Source of the DNA: Tissierella sp. Yu-01
Lineage (GTDB): Bacteria > Bacillota > Clostridia > Tissierellales > Tissierellaceae
NCBI RefSeq assembly: GCF_029537395.1
Contig: NZ_CP120677.1
Coordinates: forward strand, 186,001-250,000
Length of the DNA stretch: 64,000 bases
Reading direction: 5' to 3'
Made by a program: the position numbers and the translations under genes. This document shows, piece by piece, positions 9,106 to 18,020 of this stretch; position 1 is the first letter of the stretch; each line of letters starts with the position of its first letter. Below the pieces are notes generated by a model. That model was not told the origin of the DNA. It ran no database searches and saw only the letters and a list, made by a program, of their open reading frames with translations.

Positions 9106-10767
9106 ATGTCTACTATAACCACATTTGTTAGAGAAGATATTAATTCAAACAATAAGATTTTGAATTCATTAAGGAGTATCATTGAAACAAATTTTTATGG
9201 CAATAACGTTATTGATGTAAATTCTATAAGTGAGGCATACAAGCTAGCATGCAATTCACCTGGAACAATAATTACAGATATGCAAGTGTATAGACCTGAA
9301 GAAATAGGGCTTGATGCAAATGCAAAGATATTAGTGTTTAATGATGGTGTTACAACGGGACGTTTTGCTGGAGCAAAAGTTGTCGTAGGTGAACATAATG
9401 TTGATATTAAAGAGTATTCTAGTATTGCTAGAGAGGCAATATATCAATCAAGATATAAAAAGCTATATCACGCCCAATGCCTGATTGGACTTCATTCTGA
9501 TTTTATGGTAAGAGCACACCTATTGATTCCTGAAAATCATGAGAACATAATGTACTCATGGCTACTAAATTTCCAATACTTAACTCAGGAATATATAAAA
9601 ATGTATAATAGTTCAAAGAAATTCCCTGAAGGTGATATATACATATTCTCTGACCCAGATTATATATCTAGCTCTAATCCAGATGGATTGGCATTATTTG
9701 ATCCAGAGTATAATTGTGCCTTGCTATTAGGCTTAAGATATTTTGGAGAGCATAAAAAGGGCACATTAACCTTAGGATGGGGAATAGCAAATAGAAATGG
9801 ATATGCTTCTTGTCATGGTGGTATGAAGAGATACAACTTGGATAATGGAAGCAAATATACTATTGGAGTATTTGGACTATCAGGGTCAGGCAAATCAACA
9901 TTAACACATGCTAAGCATGACGGGAAATTTGATATAACAATTTTACATGATGATGCCTATATAATTTCCACCGAAGACGGATCATCAATAGCTTTAGAGC
10001 CAGCGTATTTTGATAAGACACAAGATTATCCAACATCTCACCCAGCGAATAAGTACTTACTTACAGTTCAGAATTGCGGTGTGACTTTAGATGATAATGG
10101 AAATAAGGTTATAGTAACAGAAGATATAAGAAACGGAAATGGTCGTGCTGTAAAGTCAAAACTTTGGGCAGACAATAGGGTAGATAAAATAGATGAGCCT
10201 GTAGATTCCATAGCATGGTTAATGAAGGATTCTACCATTCCCCCAGTTATTAAAATAAATGATCCAATATTAGCTTCAGTGATGGGTGCAACTTTAGCTA
10301 CAAAGAGAACAACAGCCGAAAAACTAGCAAAAGGTGTGGATATGAATGCATTGGTAATAGAACCATATGCAAATCCTTTTAGAACATATCCTTTAGTTAA
10401 TGACTACGAAAAGTTTAAAGATCTATTTCAAACTAGAAACGTTGATTGCTTTATAATAAATACAGGATATTTCTTAAATAAGAAGATACCAAAGGAAGTA
10501 ACCCTTAAGCTACTAGAGGATATAGTAACTGGAAAAGCTGAATTTAAGAAACTAGGCAATTTTAATGATATAGAATACATTGAAATTGAAGGTTACAAAC
10601 CAGAATTTAATGAAGAGTATAGGAAAATGTGGATTTATAGCATAGAGTATAGAAAAAAGTTTCTTCAAGACATGGAAACCTTCAAAAGTGGAAGAGACAA
10701 ACTTCCAGAAGAAACCTTAGATGCATTGATAAAACTGGAAAGAGAATTGAAAGAAAAATGTATATAA
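9106..10767 (+). CDS. pckA: Phosphoenolpyruvate carboxykinase (ATP)
   Basis: Interconverts oxaloacetate + ATP and PEP + CO2 + ADP. The kinase-1a P-loop GLSGSGKSTLTH lies near residue 262 and the metal-binding kinase-2 motif LHDDAYII near 285, as in ATP-type PEPCK. Length (553) is slightly above the usual ~530. The N-terminal ~100 residues (SIIETNFYGNNVIDVNSISE) are less canonical than the rest. A strong GGGAGGAGG site precedes the ATG. With the nearby pfkA and pyk it places central carbon control genes in one neighbourhood; in anaerobes this enzyme often runs in the CO2-fixing direction, which is an inference here. Confidence 0.9.
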   Translation: MSTITTFVREDINSNNKILNSLRSIIETNFYGNNVIDVNSISEAYKLACNSPGTIITDMQVYRPEEIGLDANAKILVFNDGVTTGRFAGAKVVVGEHNVDIKEYSSIAREAIYQSRYKKLYHAQCLIGLHSDFMVRAHLLIPENHENIMYSWLLNFQYLTQEYIKMYNSSKKFPEGDIYIFSDPDYISSSNPDGLALFDPEYNCALLLGLRYFGEHKKGTLTLGWGIANRNGYASCHGGMKRYNLDNGSKYTIGVFGLSGSGKSTLTHAKHDGKFDITILHDDAYIISTEDGSSIALEPAYFDKTQDYPTSHPANKYLLTVQNCGVTLDDNGNKVIVTEDIRNGNGRAVKSKLWADNRVDKIDEPVDSIAWLMKDSTIPPVIKINDPILASVMGATLATKRTTAEKLAKGVDMNALVIEPYANPFRTYPLVNDYEKFKDLFQTRNVDCFIINTGYFLNKKIPKEVTLKLLEDIVTGKAEFKKLGNFNDIEYIEIEGYKPEFNEEYRKMWIYSIEYRKKFLQDMETFKSGRDKLPEETLDALIKLERELKEKCI

Positions 10768-10819
10768 TTTAGTGGGAAATGTGGTATTATATACCTAATA
10801 ATAGAAAAGTAGGTGCATT

Positions 10820-11659
10820 ATGATAAATATCGGAGAAATACAGAAGTTAAAGATAAAAAGATTTACATCAGTAGGTGCGTTTTTAAATGAAGATAAAGTA
10901 GAAGATGAGGATATATTACTACCTAAGGCACAAATTCCAGAAGGTGCAAAAGTAGATGATGAAGTTGAAGTAATGGTATATAGAGATTCTAAGGATAGAA
11001 TTATTGCTACAACTAATAAGCCTAAAATTACATTAGGTGAATTAGGACATTTAATGGTAGTAAGTAGTTCAAAGATTGGTCATTTTCTTGACTGGGGATT
11101 AGAAAAAGATTTGTTCATGCCTTTTGCTGAAACAGTTGGTCATGTGGAGAAAGGTAAGACATACTTAGTAGGGGTCTACCTTGATAAAAGCAAAAGACTT
11201 TGTGCTACAATGAAAGTAAAAGACATGCTAAGTACAGAATCACCATATAAAGAAAATGATAGAGCTAAAGGTACTATTTATAGCATTAATCGTGATTTTG
11301 GAGCTTTCGTAGCTGTAGATGACAAATACGATGGACTTATTCATAAAAGAGAATTATTAGGTGTTTATGAAGTGGGAGAAATCGTTGAAGTTAGAATTAA
11401 TAAAGTCTTGGAGGATGGCAAACTAGATTTAAGTCTAAGAGACCGTGGTTATATCCAAATGGATGATGATATAAATATAATCACAGATAAATTAAAAGCC
11501 AACGGTGGAAAGCTAAATCTAAATGATAAAAGCTCCCCTGATAAAATTAGAAATGAGCTGCAAATTAGTAAATCAGGGTTCAAGAGAGCAATAGGTAGAA
11601 TGTATAGGGATGGAATAATCAATATTACTGATAATGGAATTGAATTCAAAGACAAATAA
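10820..11659 (+). CDS. cvfB: S1-like RNA-binding protein, CvfB/YitL family
   Basis: A 279-residue protein with tandem S1-type OB folds and a C-terminal winged-helix-like segment, matching the CvfB/YitL architecture. Visible S1-like strands are FTSVGAFLNED (residues 14-24), SSKIGHFLDWGLEKDLFMPF near 81-100, and INRDFGAFVAVDDKYDGLIH near 155-175. The tail KSSPDKIRNELQISKSGFKRA ... GRMYRDGIIN fits the winged-helix part. In staphylococci the family is linked to RNA binding and virulence regulation; here a general RNA or translation-related role is inferred. A hairpin terminator follows. Confidence 0.88.
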   Translation: MINIGEIQKLKIKRFTSVGAFLNEDKVEDEDILLPKAQIPEGAKVDDEVEVMVYRDSKDRIIATTNKPKITLGELGHLMVVSSSKIGHFLDWGLEKDLFMPFAETVGHVEKGKTYLVGVYLDKSKRLCATMKVKDMLSTESPYKENDRAKGTIYSINRDFGAFVAVDDKYDGLIHKRELLGVYEVGEIVEVRINKVLEDGKLDLSLRDRGYIQMDDDINIITDKLKANGGKLNLNDKSSPDKIRNELQISKSGFKRAIGRMYRDGIINITDNGIEFKDK

Positions 11660-11660
11660 G

Positions 11661-11693
11661 AGAAGACAGAGGGTAATTCCTATGTCTTCTTCT
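11661..11693 (+). terminator. Rho-independent terminator after cvfB
   Basis: Arms AGAAGACA and TGTCTTCT flank a 13-base loop, followed by a T-rich run (TCTTTGCT). It lies directly after the cvfB stop and separates it from the pilin cluster. Confidence 0.75.
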
Positions 11694-11746
11694 TTGCTAT
11701 AAAGTAAGGACAAGCTTACATAATCGATCAAAGGAGATTGATTAAT

Positions 11747-12181
11747 ATGAAGTTAAAAAATAGAGATGGATCAGTATTGGCATTTGTTCTTGTGATATTA
11801 TCGGTGTTTACAATTTTTGCTATGTCAGCTTTACATATTACTCTGACCAATACAAAACAGGTTACATTACAACAGAATTCTATTCAAGCCTATTATTTTG
11901 CCTATTCTGGAGCGGAGATAGCATATGCAGCTCTGTTAAAAAGCGATAACAATGGTAAATCAATACTTGATACTTTCCAGGATGGTAATATAGATATGGG
12001 TCCAGATGAAATAGATATAGATGGAGATGGGACTGATGATGTAAAAGTGGTAGTAAATTATGATTCTAAGAAAAAATCCGTTTTAATTACTTCCACTGGC
12101 ATTGATAATTCTAGCGATAAATCTACAACATTAAAAATGTCATTTAATGTAGATTACCCAACAGTTAAATTGTGGGAGTAA
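11747..12181 (+). CDS. PilX-like minor pilin / pilus assembly protein
   Basis: A 144-residue protein with a short basic N-terminus (MKLKNRDGS) and one long hydrophobic helix (VLAFVLVILSVFTIFAMSAL), typical of the PilX-like class of type IV pilus components that lack the GFTLIE signature. The SIQAYYFAYSGAEIAYAAL stretch (residues ~46-64) is the usual conserved helix. The rest is an acidic, beta-rich domain with an IDIDGDGTDD segment that resembles a calcium-binding loop. I choose ATG 11747 because AAGGAG lies 10 bp upstream; the frame also allows TTG 11738. It is the first of three pilin-type genes. Confidence 0.8.
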   Translation: MKLKNRDGSVLAFVLVILSVFTIFAMSALHITLTNTKQVTLQQNSIQAYYFAYSGAEIAYAALLKSDNNGKSILDTFQDGNIDMGPDEIDIDGDGTDDVKVVVNYDSKKKSVLITSTGIDNSSDKSTTLKMSFNVDYPTVKLWE

Positions 12182-12195
12182 TTAGGAGGAAAGTT

Positions 12196-13767
12196 ATGTT
12201 TAAAAAAGGACTAACTTTAATAGAAGTAGTGTTAACGATTGGGATATTCTCCCTTGTAATTTTAACTGTTTTTTCATTATTTGGTGTGGCTAGTAAACCC
12301 TATGCTATTATCAATCAAGAGTTTGATATTCAAACTAATAGTAGAATGGTTGTTCAGGAAGTTTCCAACTATATCCTTGATGCCAGTGCGATTTTCATTC
12401 ATGAAAGTATAGAAGATATATTTACTGATAGTAGTATTTATCCTGAAAGTGCTAATTCATCTGAGGTTATAAGAGTTGATGAATCTTTTGTGTCACAGTC
12501 ACACATCAACAAAAGAGAAGTGTTTATAAAAGCCTTAGAAAAATATAAGGGATGGAACTTTATAACACTAAGTTCAGATGGCAAAGAACTAAGGCAATTT
12601 ACTTATAACGAAGAGAATAATAAGGGATTCTATGAACTTAGAAGAATAATAAATAATAGTAATGTAGATATATGCTATGAATTAGATTTTAAGAAGAATG
12701 ATACTAACTATGATAATAATCTATTGTCTTTTAATTTAGTAGGAAAACTTTCCAATGATGATAAGGCAATTGAGATTACAACAGAAATTAAGACTATTAA
12801 TACATTGCAGGTTGTAGATAGATCCGGTTACAATCCTGGTAGGGTACTATTCTTTAGGAAGAATTCAGATGCACAGGCTGCAGTAGCTATGGTATTGGAT
12901 AAGTCAGGCAGTATGAGAGAAAATACTGAAGTTAATGGGAAAAGAATATCGAAGATAGAAGCATTAGGTGAGCAATCAAAAGAATTAATTAGTTCTTTTT
13001 CAGGGCTTGATAATGCTGAAATAACTCTAATACCTTTTAGTACAAATGCAAATAATCCTAAAAATCTAGTCTCTGTTGGAGAGAATAAAGGTGAGCTGCT
13101 AGAATATATCAATAATAATTTTGGTCATGTAAATCATGCTGAAGGTGGTACAAATATAGGGGATGGTATCAGAAGGGCATATCATATTTTAAAGGAATAT
13201 AATGATAAAAATGTTGCCAATCAGGAAGCTAATAAATATTTAATAATACTAATGGATGGAGTACCAACCTATGGAAGTATAAAAAGCAATAAATGGGACA
13301 ATAAGTCTTTTTCCGAGGATAAAGGATCCATATGGAGAGATGATTTTGGAAATCTCTATTATAACTATAATATAAAATATAAATTTTTATTTTTATGGCC
13401 ATATGAATGGGATTATAGAAGACCTATGGACTATAAGGTTGACTCTGGAAATATTTCAAGTAAAGACCTAGTAGGAAGTGGAAGTGAAAGTGATGAAAAT
13501 GCTGTATATGGAATGGGGTATATTTCAGCCATAGAGAAAGAATTGGATGATATTAAGAATCTAAAAATATATCTAATTGGTTTCTTCACAGGTTCAAATG
13601 GAAAAGAAGTGGAATATTTTAATATGATAAAAGATATCCTTTCAAAACCTGGTAGAGAAGTTGATGGGTATATTTCTAACAATGGTGATCAGCTTAATAT
13701 GGCTGTTAAGGAGATTGAAGAATCAATACTGAATAACTATTGGCGTATATATGGGCCAGGGGAATAA
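12196..13767 (+). CDS. Prepilin fused to von Willebrand factor A domain
   Basis: The start at 12196 is set by AGGAGGA 5 bp upstream and gives MFKKG-LTLIEVV, a class III prepilin leader cut after Gly5, followed by the pilin helix. After about 200 residues of a minor-pilin-like domain there is a VWA domain: the MIDAS motif DKSGS begins at Asp235, followed by EGGTNIGDGIRRAYHIL and the strand KYLIILMDGVPTYG. The product (523 residues) would be assembled by the type IV pilus machinery with its VWA domain exposed outside. VWA domains in pilus-tip proteins bind host or surface ligands in a metal-dependent way, so this is probably a tip adhesin; ligand unknown. The next gene starts just beyond its stop. 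Confidence 0.85.
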   Translation: MFKKGLTLIEVVLTIGIFSLVILTVFSLFGVASKPYAIINQEFDIQTNSRMVVQEVSNYILDASAIFIHESIEDIFTDSSIYPESANSSEVIRVDESFVSQSHINKREVFIKALEKYKGWNFITLSSDGKELRQFTYNEENNKGFYELRRIINNSNVDICYELDFKKNDTNYDNNLLSFNLVGKLSNDDKAIEITTEIKTINTLQVVDRSGYNPGRVLFFRKNSDAQAAVAMVLDKSGSMRENTEVNGKRISKIEALGEQSKELISSFSGLDNAEITLIPFSTNANNPKNLVSVGENKGELLEYINNNFGHVNHAEGGTNIGDGIRRAYHILKEYNDKNVANQEANKYLIILMDGVPTYGSIKSNKWDNKSFSEDKGSIWRDDFGNLYYNYNIKYKFLFLWPYEWDYRRPMDYKVDSGNISSKDLVGSGSESDENAVYGMGYISAIEKELDDIKNLKIYLIGFFTGSNGKEVEYFNMIKDILSKPGREVDGYISNNGDQLNMAVKEIEESILNNYWRIYGPGE

Positions 13768-13780
13768 ATATGGTGAATAT

Positions 13781-15160
13781 ATGAATAACAATAAAGGACT
13801 TACATTAATAGAAGTAATTTTATCTATGGCTATCATAGGACTTATAGCCTCTGTATTCTTGCCCTCGATGACGTCAAGTCTTTCCATGATGATACGAGCT
13901 AAGGATTTAACCAAGGGAATATTTGAAGCTAGGCAAAAGATAGAGGTAGCAATGGAGGTAGCAAGAGATAGGGATACATCTAAATATGATTCAAGATTTC
14001 ATGAGGACAAAAGTTATAATATATTTGGAAAAAAGATAGAAGGAGTTCTAATAAATCAACCTATATCTAATAATAATGAATTTACAGTATTTATACCTGA
14101 TAATTCTACATTAGAAGAACCCATGCCTGTAATTAAGACTGGTACTGTAGGAATTTCTCCATCTGAATTCTTTTATGGTTTTAAGTCTGGAGCAAAATTA
14201 TATGGAGAAAATGGATATTTAGAGGATGATACAAATTATTATATTACACTATCTAATTGGTATGTATCTAAACCAGGATTTGAAGGATATGTACCTGATA
14301 GTATTGACAATTCAAATGAAGGATATTTTGGAACAAGATATCCTTCTTGGCCACAAGATTACATAAAGATTAAGAACAATTCTAGTCAACTTACAAATCT
14401 ATATAATTATATAGATGATTATAAAGGCAGGTACATTGTATTTTCTCAAATTCCAGTATCCAATATTGGTAAATATGGTATAGAAGTTCCTAGTAAACCA
14501 GTCTTTTTAGCTGGATTGCCAGTTCTTTATCCAAAGATACATTTGGATGTTGATACATTTCAACATGAGATTTACGAAGAAGAAGGCATAGAAGCTTTTT
14601 GGGAAGATATTTTAGATAAAAATATCAAGACAGACAAAAAGATAGAATTTAAGTATAATAGTGATAATGGCAAATATGCTGAATTTAAGAACTTAAAGAC
14701 GACATTAACTGAGAATCAAACAATGAGGGAAAACATGACTGTCTTTGTGGTTTTTAGCAGTACTTCCGTCGAAGAAAGTCATACTCAAAATATCATCACT
14801 AAATATGATGGTGATAAAGGATTGGAATTAAAATTATCTGAAGGCAAAGTGGAGTTTGTTGTATCTAAAAACAAAGATAATATATTATCAGTAAAATCAG
14901 AAGTTCCTATAGATAATTCTAAACATATTCTAGTTGGAGAAATAATTTATGGAACAAATGGGAAAGTAGTATTATATGTTGATGATGAAGTTATAACTCT
15001 ATTAGGTGATACACGTAATTATGACAATTCAGAATTACTTAGTATAGGAGATGATGATTCTAATCTAAATCTGTATGAAATTATAATTTATGATTCTTCA
15101 TTATCAGATGATGAAATTGAGAAAGTTAGAGTATATTTAAATAACAAGCATATAAACTAA
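13781..15160 (+). CDS. Prepilin with LamG/concanavalin A-like C-terminal domain
   Basis: Starting at ATG 13781 the protein begins MNNNKGLTLIEVILSMAII, a clear class III prepilin leader and helix; the frame is open further upstream but that part overlaps the previous gene. The remaining ~430 residues are extracellular. The last ~140 residues (TVFVVFSSTSVEE ... VVLYVDDEVI ... YEIIIYDSSLSDDEIEKV) have the pattern of a LamG/concanavalin A-like jelly-roll domain, including the terminal 'yDRaLSdeEI' signature. Such domains bind glycans or proteins. The 13-bp gap after the VWA-prepilin implies coupled expression of an adhesive minor-pilin set. Substrate unknown. Confidence 0.82.
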   Translation: MNNNKGLTLIEVILSMAIIGLIASVFLPSMTSSLSMMIRAKDLTKGIFEARQKIEVAMEVARDRDTSKYDSRFHEDKSYNIFGKKIEGVLINQPISNNNEFTVFIPDNSTLEEPMPVIKTGTVGISPSEFFYGFKSGAKLYGENGYLEDDTNYYITLSNWYVSKPGFEGYVPDSIDNSNEGYFGTRYPSWPQDYIKIKNNSSQLTNLYNYIDDYKGRYIVFSQIPVSNIGKYGIEVPSKPVFLAGLPVLYPKIHLDVDTFQHEIYEEEGIEAFWEDILDKNIKTDKKIEFKYNSDNGKYAEFKNLKTTLTENQTMRENMTVFVVFSSTSVEESHTQNIITKYDGDKGLELKLSEGKVEFVVSKNKDNILSVKSEVPIDNSKHILVGEIIYGTNGKVVLYVDDEVITLLGDTRNYDNSELLSIGDDDSNLNLYEIIIYDSSLSDDEIEKVRVYLNNKHIN

Positions 15161-15184
15161 TATTAATAAAGAGGAGGTTAACCT

Positions 15185-15505
15185 ATGATAGTAACTACAA
15201 CACCAAATATCGAAGGCAAAGAAATAGTCGAATACAAAGGAATTGTATTTGGAGAAGTAATAGCTGGAGTAGATTTCATTAAGGACTTTGCAGCGGGACT
15301 TTCTAACTTTTTCGGAGGGCGATCAGGTTCATATGAAGGCGAATTAATTAAGACTAGAGAAAATGCTATTAAGGAGATGGAACAAAGAGCAATACAAATG
15401 GGAGCAAATGCAATTGTAGGTGTAGACATTGACTATGAAATGTTAGGTCAAGCGAATAACATGATGATGGTAACAGCATCTGGTACTGCGGTAGTAGTGA
15501 GGTAA
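15185..15505 (+). CDS. YbjQ/DUF74 family heavy-metal-binding-domain protein
   Basis: A 106-residue member of the YbjQ (DUF74) family, which forms pentamers of unknown function. Typical elements are [20 protein letters not shown] at the N-terminus, an internal region ending [30 protein letters not shown], and a final [11 protein letters not shown] strand. A strong GAGGAGG site precedes the ATG. It may be co-transcribed with the pilin genes (24-bp gap) but has no obvious link to pili. A terminator follows. Confidence 0.92.
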   Translation: MIVTTTPNIEGKEIVEYKGIVFGEVIAGVDFIKDFAAGLSNFFGGRSGSYEGELIKTRENAIKEMEQRAIQMGANAIVGVDIDYEMLGQANNMMMVTASGTAVVVR

Positions 15506-15530
15506 TGTAAATTAATAATCAATGTACAAG

Positions 15531-15573
15531 AACGCCCTTATATGCTAAAATGTAATAATGCATAAGGGGCGTT
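15531..15573 (+). terminator. Rho-independent terminator after ybjQ-like gene
   Basis: Long arms AACGCCCTTATATGC and GCATAAGGGGCGTT form a near-perfect stem with a short A-rich loop, followed by AATTTATT. Confidence 0.85.
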
Positions 15574-15593
15574 AATTTATTGAAGGAGGACAT

Positions 15594-16943
15594 ATGAACG
15601 TTTTTAAGGACAAGTTATTTCTAAAATCTATGCTTGTTATTGCACTTCCAATAGCATTGCAAAACTTGATAATGTCATCAATAAACATGTTGGATACCCT
15701 AATGATCAGTAGTTTAGGGCAATCAAGTATCGCTGCAGTTGGTTTAGCAAATCAAGTGTTTTTCTTTTTTAACCTACTTACCTTTGGTATAAATAGTGGT
15801 TCTTCAATATTTATTGCACAATATTGGGGTAAAGAAGACTATTCAAGTATAAGAAAGGTATTAGGGCTGGCGCTTTCATTAAGTGTCGTACTAGGGGTAG
15901 CCTTTACTATAATAGCCTTGTTTTTTCCTAGCTTTACAATGAGCTTATTAATTCAGGAGCCAGAGGTTATTAAAATTGGCGCTGACTATTTAAGAGTTGT
16001 GTCATTATCATATATTAGTACAGCAATAAGTTTTGCATTCAGTGTAGCCTTGAGAACAACTGGTAGACCTAATGTACCAATGAAATTATCTGCAATTTCT
16101 TTTTTAACCAATACATTCTTTAATTATATTCTAATATTTGGTAAGCTTGGTTTACCTGCAATGGGTGTAATAGGGGCTGCATGGGGTACTGTAATAGCAA
16201 GAAGTATTGAGGTTATATTAACTTTATATGCTGTATATGCTCCTAAAGGTATATTAGCAGCTGGCATTAAAGAGCTTTTAAGCTGGAATAAGGACTTTGT
16301 ATTTAAATATCTTAAAACTACATATCCTGTAGTAATTGCAGAAGGTGCTTGGTCATTAGGTCAGGTAATGTATTCAATTGCATATGCTAAATTAGGTGAA
16401 GAAGCAGCAGCTGCAATCCAAATTACTAATACTATTCAAAATGTATTCTTCGTATTAGTAAGAGGGTTGGCAAATGCATGTACAGTAATGATAGGAAATA
16501 AAATAGGAAGCGGTGATGAAGAAGGAAGCTATGAATACGCCAAGAATTTTATGGTCCTTTCAACATTGCTCGGATTAATTTTAGGACTAATACAAGCAGC
16601 AACACCAAAACTTACATTGATGCTATTCTCTGGATTAACTCCTAGTTTATATGAAGCGTCACGAATGTTACTGATAGTTATGGGTTTAACTTTTGTAATA
16701 AGGGTATTCAACTCAACAATAATTGTTGGTGTTTTAAGAGGTGGTGGAGATACTACCTTCGGAATGGTAATTGACACATTAAGTGTTTGGCTTGTAGGAG
16801 TACCAATTGCTTTTATTTGTGTAATGATATTTGAGCTACCTATATATTATGTATTTGCTGTCGTTACAATAGAAGAGGTAATCAAAACTGTTGTTACATT
16901 ACCTAGAATGCTATCTAAAAAGTGGATAAGAAATATTACATAA
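15594..16943 (+). CDS. MATE family efflux transporter
   Basis: A 449-residue integral membrane protein with about 12 predicted hydrophobic segments in two similar halves, the MATE fold that exports drugs or metabolites by Na+ or H+ antiport. The N-terminus (ALPIALQNLIMSSINMLDTL) and the ALRTTGRPNVPMKLSAISF segment after helix 4 are characteristic. The second half opens with TTYPVVIAEGAWSLGQVMY. A GGAGGA site lies 5 bp before ATG. Substrate cannot be told from sequence. It appears to be a single-gene transcript between two terminators. Confidence 0.92.
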   Translation: MNVFKDKLFLKSMLVIALPIALQNLIMSSINMLDTLMISSLGQSSIAAVGLANQVFFFFNLLTFGINSGSSIFIAQYWGKEDYSSIRKVLGLALSLSVVLGVAFTIIALFFPSFTMSLLIQEPEVIKIGADYLRVVSLSYISTAISFAFSVALRTTGRPNVPMKLSAISFLTNTFFNYILIFGKLGLPAMGVIGAAWGTVIARSIEVILTLYAVYAPKGILAAGIKELLSWNKDFVFKYLKTTYPVVIAEGAWSLGQVMYSIAYAKLGEEAAAAIQITNTIQNVFFVLVRGLANACTVMIGNKIGSGDEEGSYEYAKNFMVLSTLLGLILGLIQAATPKLTLMLFSGLTPSLYEASRMLLIVMGLTFVIRVFNSTIIVGVLRGGGDTTFGMVIDTLSVWLVGVPIAFICVMIFELPIYYVFAVVTIEEVIKTVVTLPRMLSKKWIRNIT

Positions 16944-16976
16944 TACCTTTCATAAGAAGGGTATTATTTTTTTATT
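16941..16976 (+). terminator. Rho-independent terminator after MATE gene
   Basis: TAATACC...GGGTATTA stem overlapping the MATE stop codon, followed by a run of T (ATTTTTTTATT). Confidence 0.85.
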
Positions 16977-17005
16977 AGGGTATAAAATCTTAAGGGGTGA
17001 TTAAT

Positions 17006-17845
17006 ATGGATAGAAAAATAAAAGAATACTTTATAGGAAGACCCGCTAAGGATGGAGCAGGTGTAAAATTATATCGTACCTTTGGATATCATGAGATTCC
17101 AAAATTTGATCCTTTCTTAATGATGGATTTTTTCGATTCAACAAATCCAGAGGATTACATAAAGGGATTTCCTTGGCATCCACATAGAGGAATTGAAACA
17201 GTAACTTATTTAGTATCAGGTAAAATAGAACATCAGGATAGTTTGGGCAATAAAGGTGAAATAAACGATGGTGATTGTCAGTGGATGACAGCAGGTTCTG
17301 GTATATTACATCAGGAAATGCCAAAAGCTAGTCCAAGGATGTTAGGAGTACAAATATGGTTAAACTTACATGCGAAAAATAAGATGACTCCACCTAGATA
17401 TGGTGATATCACTAAGGATATGATACCAGTCTATAAAGGCGGGAAAGAAGTAGTTCACATAATTGCAGGCAAGTATAATGGATTAGTAGGACCTATGAAG
17501 GGCGGAGAAGAAATTGAACCAACTTTCTTTGACGTTGAATTAGCTCCTAATAGTAAATTTGTTTTCAATTTAGACTCTTCCTTTAATGCTTATGCATTTT
17601 TAATTCAAGGAGAAGCAAACTTCGATGTAGATAAGGAAAATATTATTTCCTATCCAAATGGAGTTTTGTACGATGAAGGAGATACTATTAGAATAAATAC
17701 AAAAGACAGGGAAGCAAGGTTCTTGTTACTAGCAGGAAAGAAAATAGATGAGCCAGTAGCTTGGGGTGGACCAATAGTAATGAATTCAAAGGAAGAATTG
17801 AATTTAGCATTTAAAGAATTAGATGAAGGAACATTTATAAAATGA
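17006..17845 (+). CDS. Pirin family protein
   Basis: A 279-residue bicupin. The N-terminal cupin holds the pirin metal site: FPWHPHRGIETVTYLVSGKIEHQDS (two histidines, then H and D), followed by MTAGSGILHQEMP with the conserved HxE. Pirins are Fe-binding proteins; some have quercetinase activity, others are proposed redox sensors. ATG 17006 is chosen because AAGGGG lies about 8 bp upstream; the frame could also start at GTG 16997. It is monocistronic, with a terminator at each end. Confidence 0.92.
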   Translation: MDRKIKEYFIGRPAKDGAGVKLYRTFGYHEIPKFDPFLMMDFFDSTNPEDYIKGFPWHPHRGIETVTYLVSGKIEHQDSLGNKGEINDGDCQWMTAGSGILHQEMPKASPRMLGVQIWLNLHAKNKMTPPRYGDITKDMIPVYKGGKEVVHIIAGKYNGLVGPMKGGEEIEPTFFDVELAPNSKFVFNLDSSFNAYAFLIQGEANFDVDKENIISYPNGVLYDEGDTIRINTKDREARFLLLAGKKIDEPVAWGGPIVMNSKEELNLAFKELDEGTFIK

Positions 17846-17872
17846 TGGGTTTAAACACCCATTATTTTTTTG
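17845..17872 (+). terminator. Rho-independent terminator after pirin gene
   Basis: ATGGGT-TTAAAC-ACCCAT stem immediately after the stop codon, followed by a long T run. Confidence 0.9.
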
Positions 17873-18020
17873 CAAAAATAGAAAGTCTAGTATCAAACAT
17901 AGATTTGGTATATAATAATGTAGCATTAAGTGAAATTGCTGAAGAATACAACAAAATTAAATAATTTATGAATTAATACAGATAATAAGTCTTAATATCA
18001 TAATCAAAGGAGAAATTATA

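Noticed and set aside
17880-17965. Short coding-like text (ESLVSNIDLVYNNVALSEIA) after the pirin terminator
   Set aside because: No start codon or ribosome site; at most the tail of a lost gene, too short to assign.
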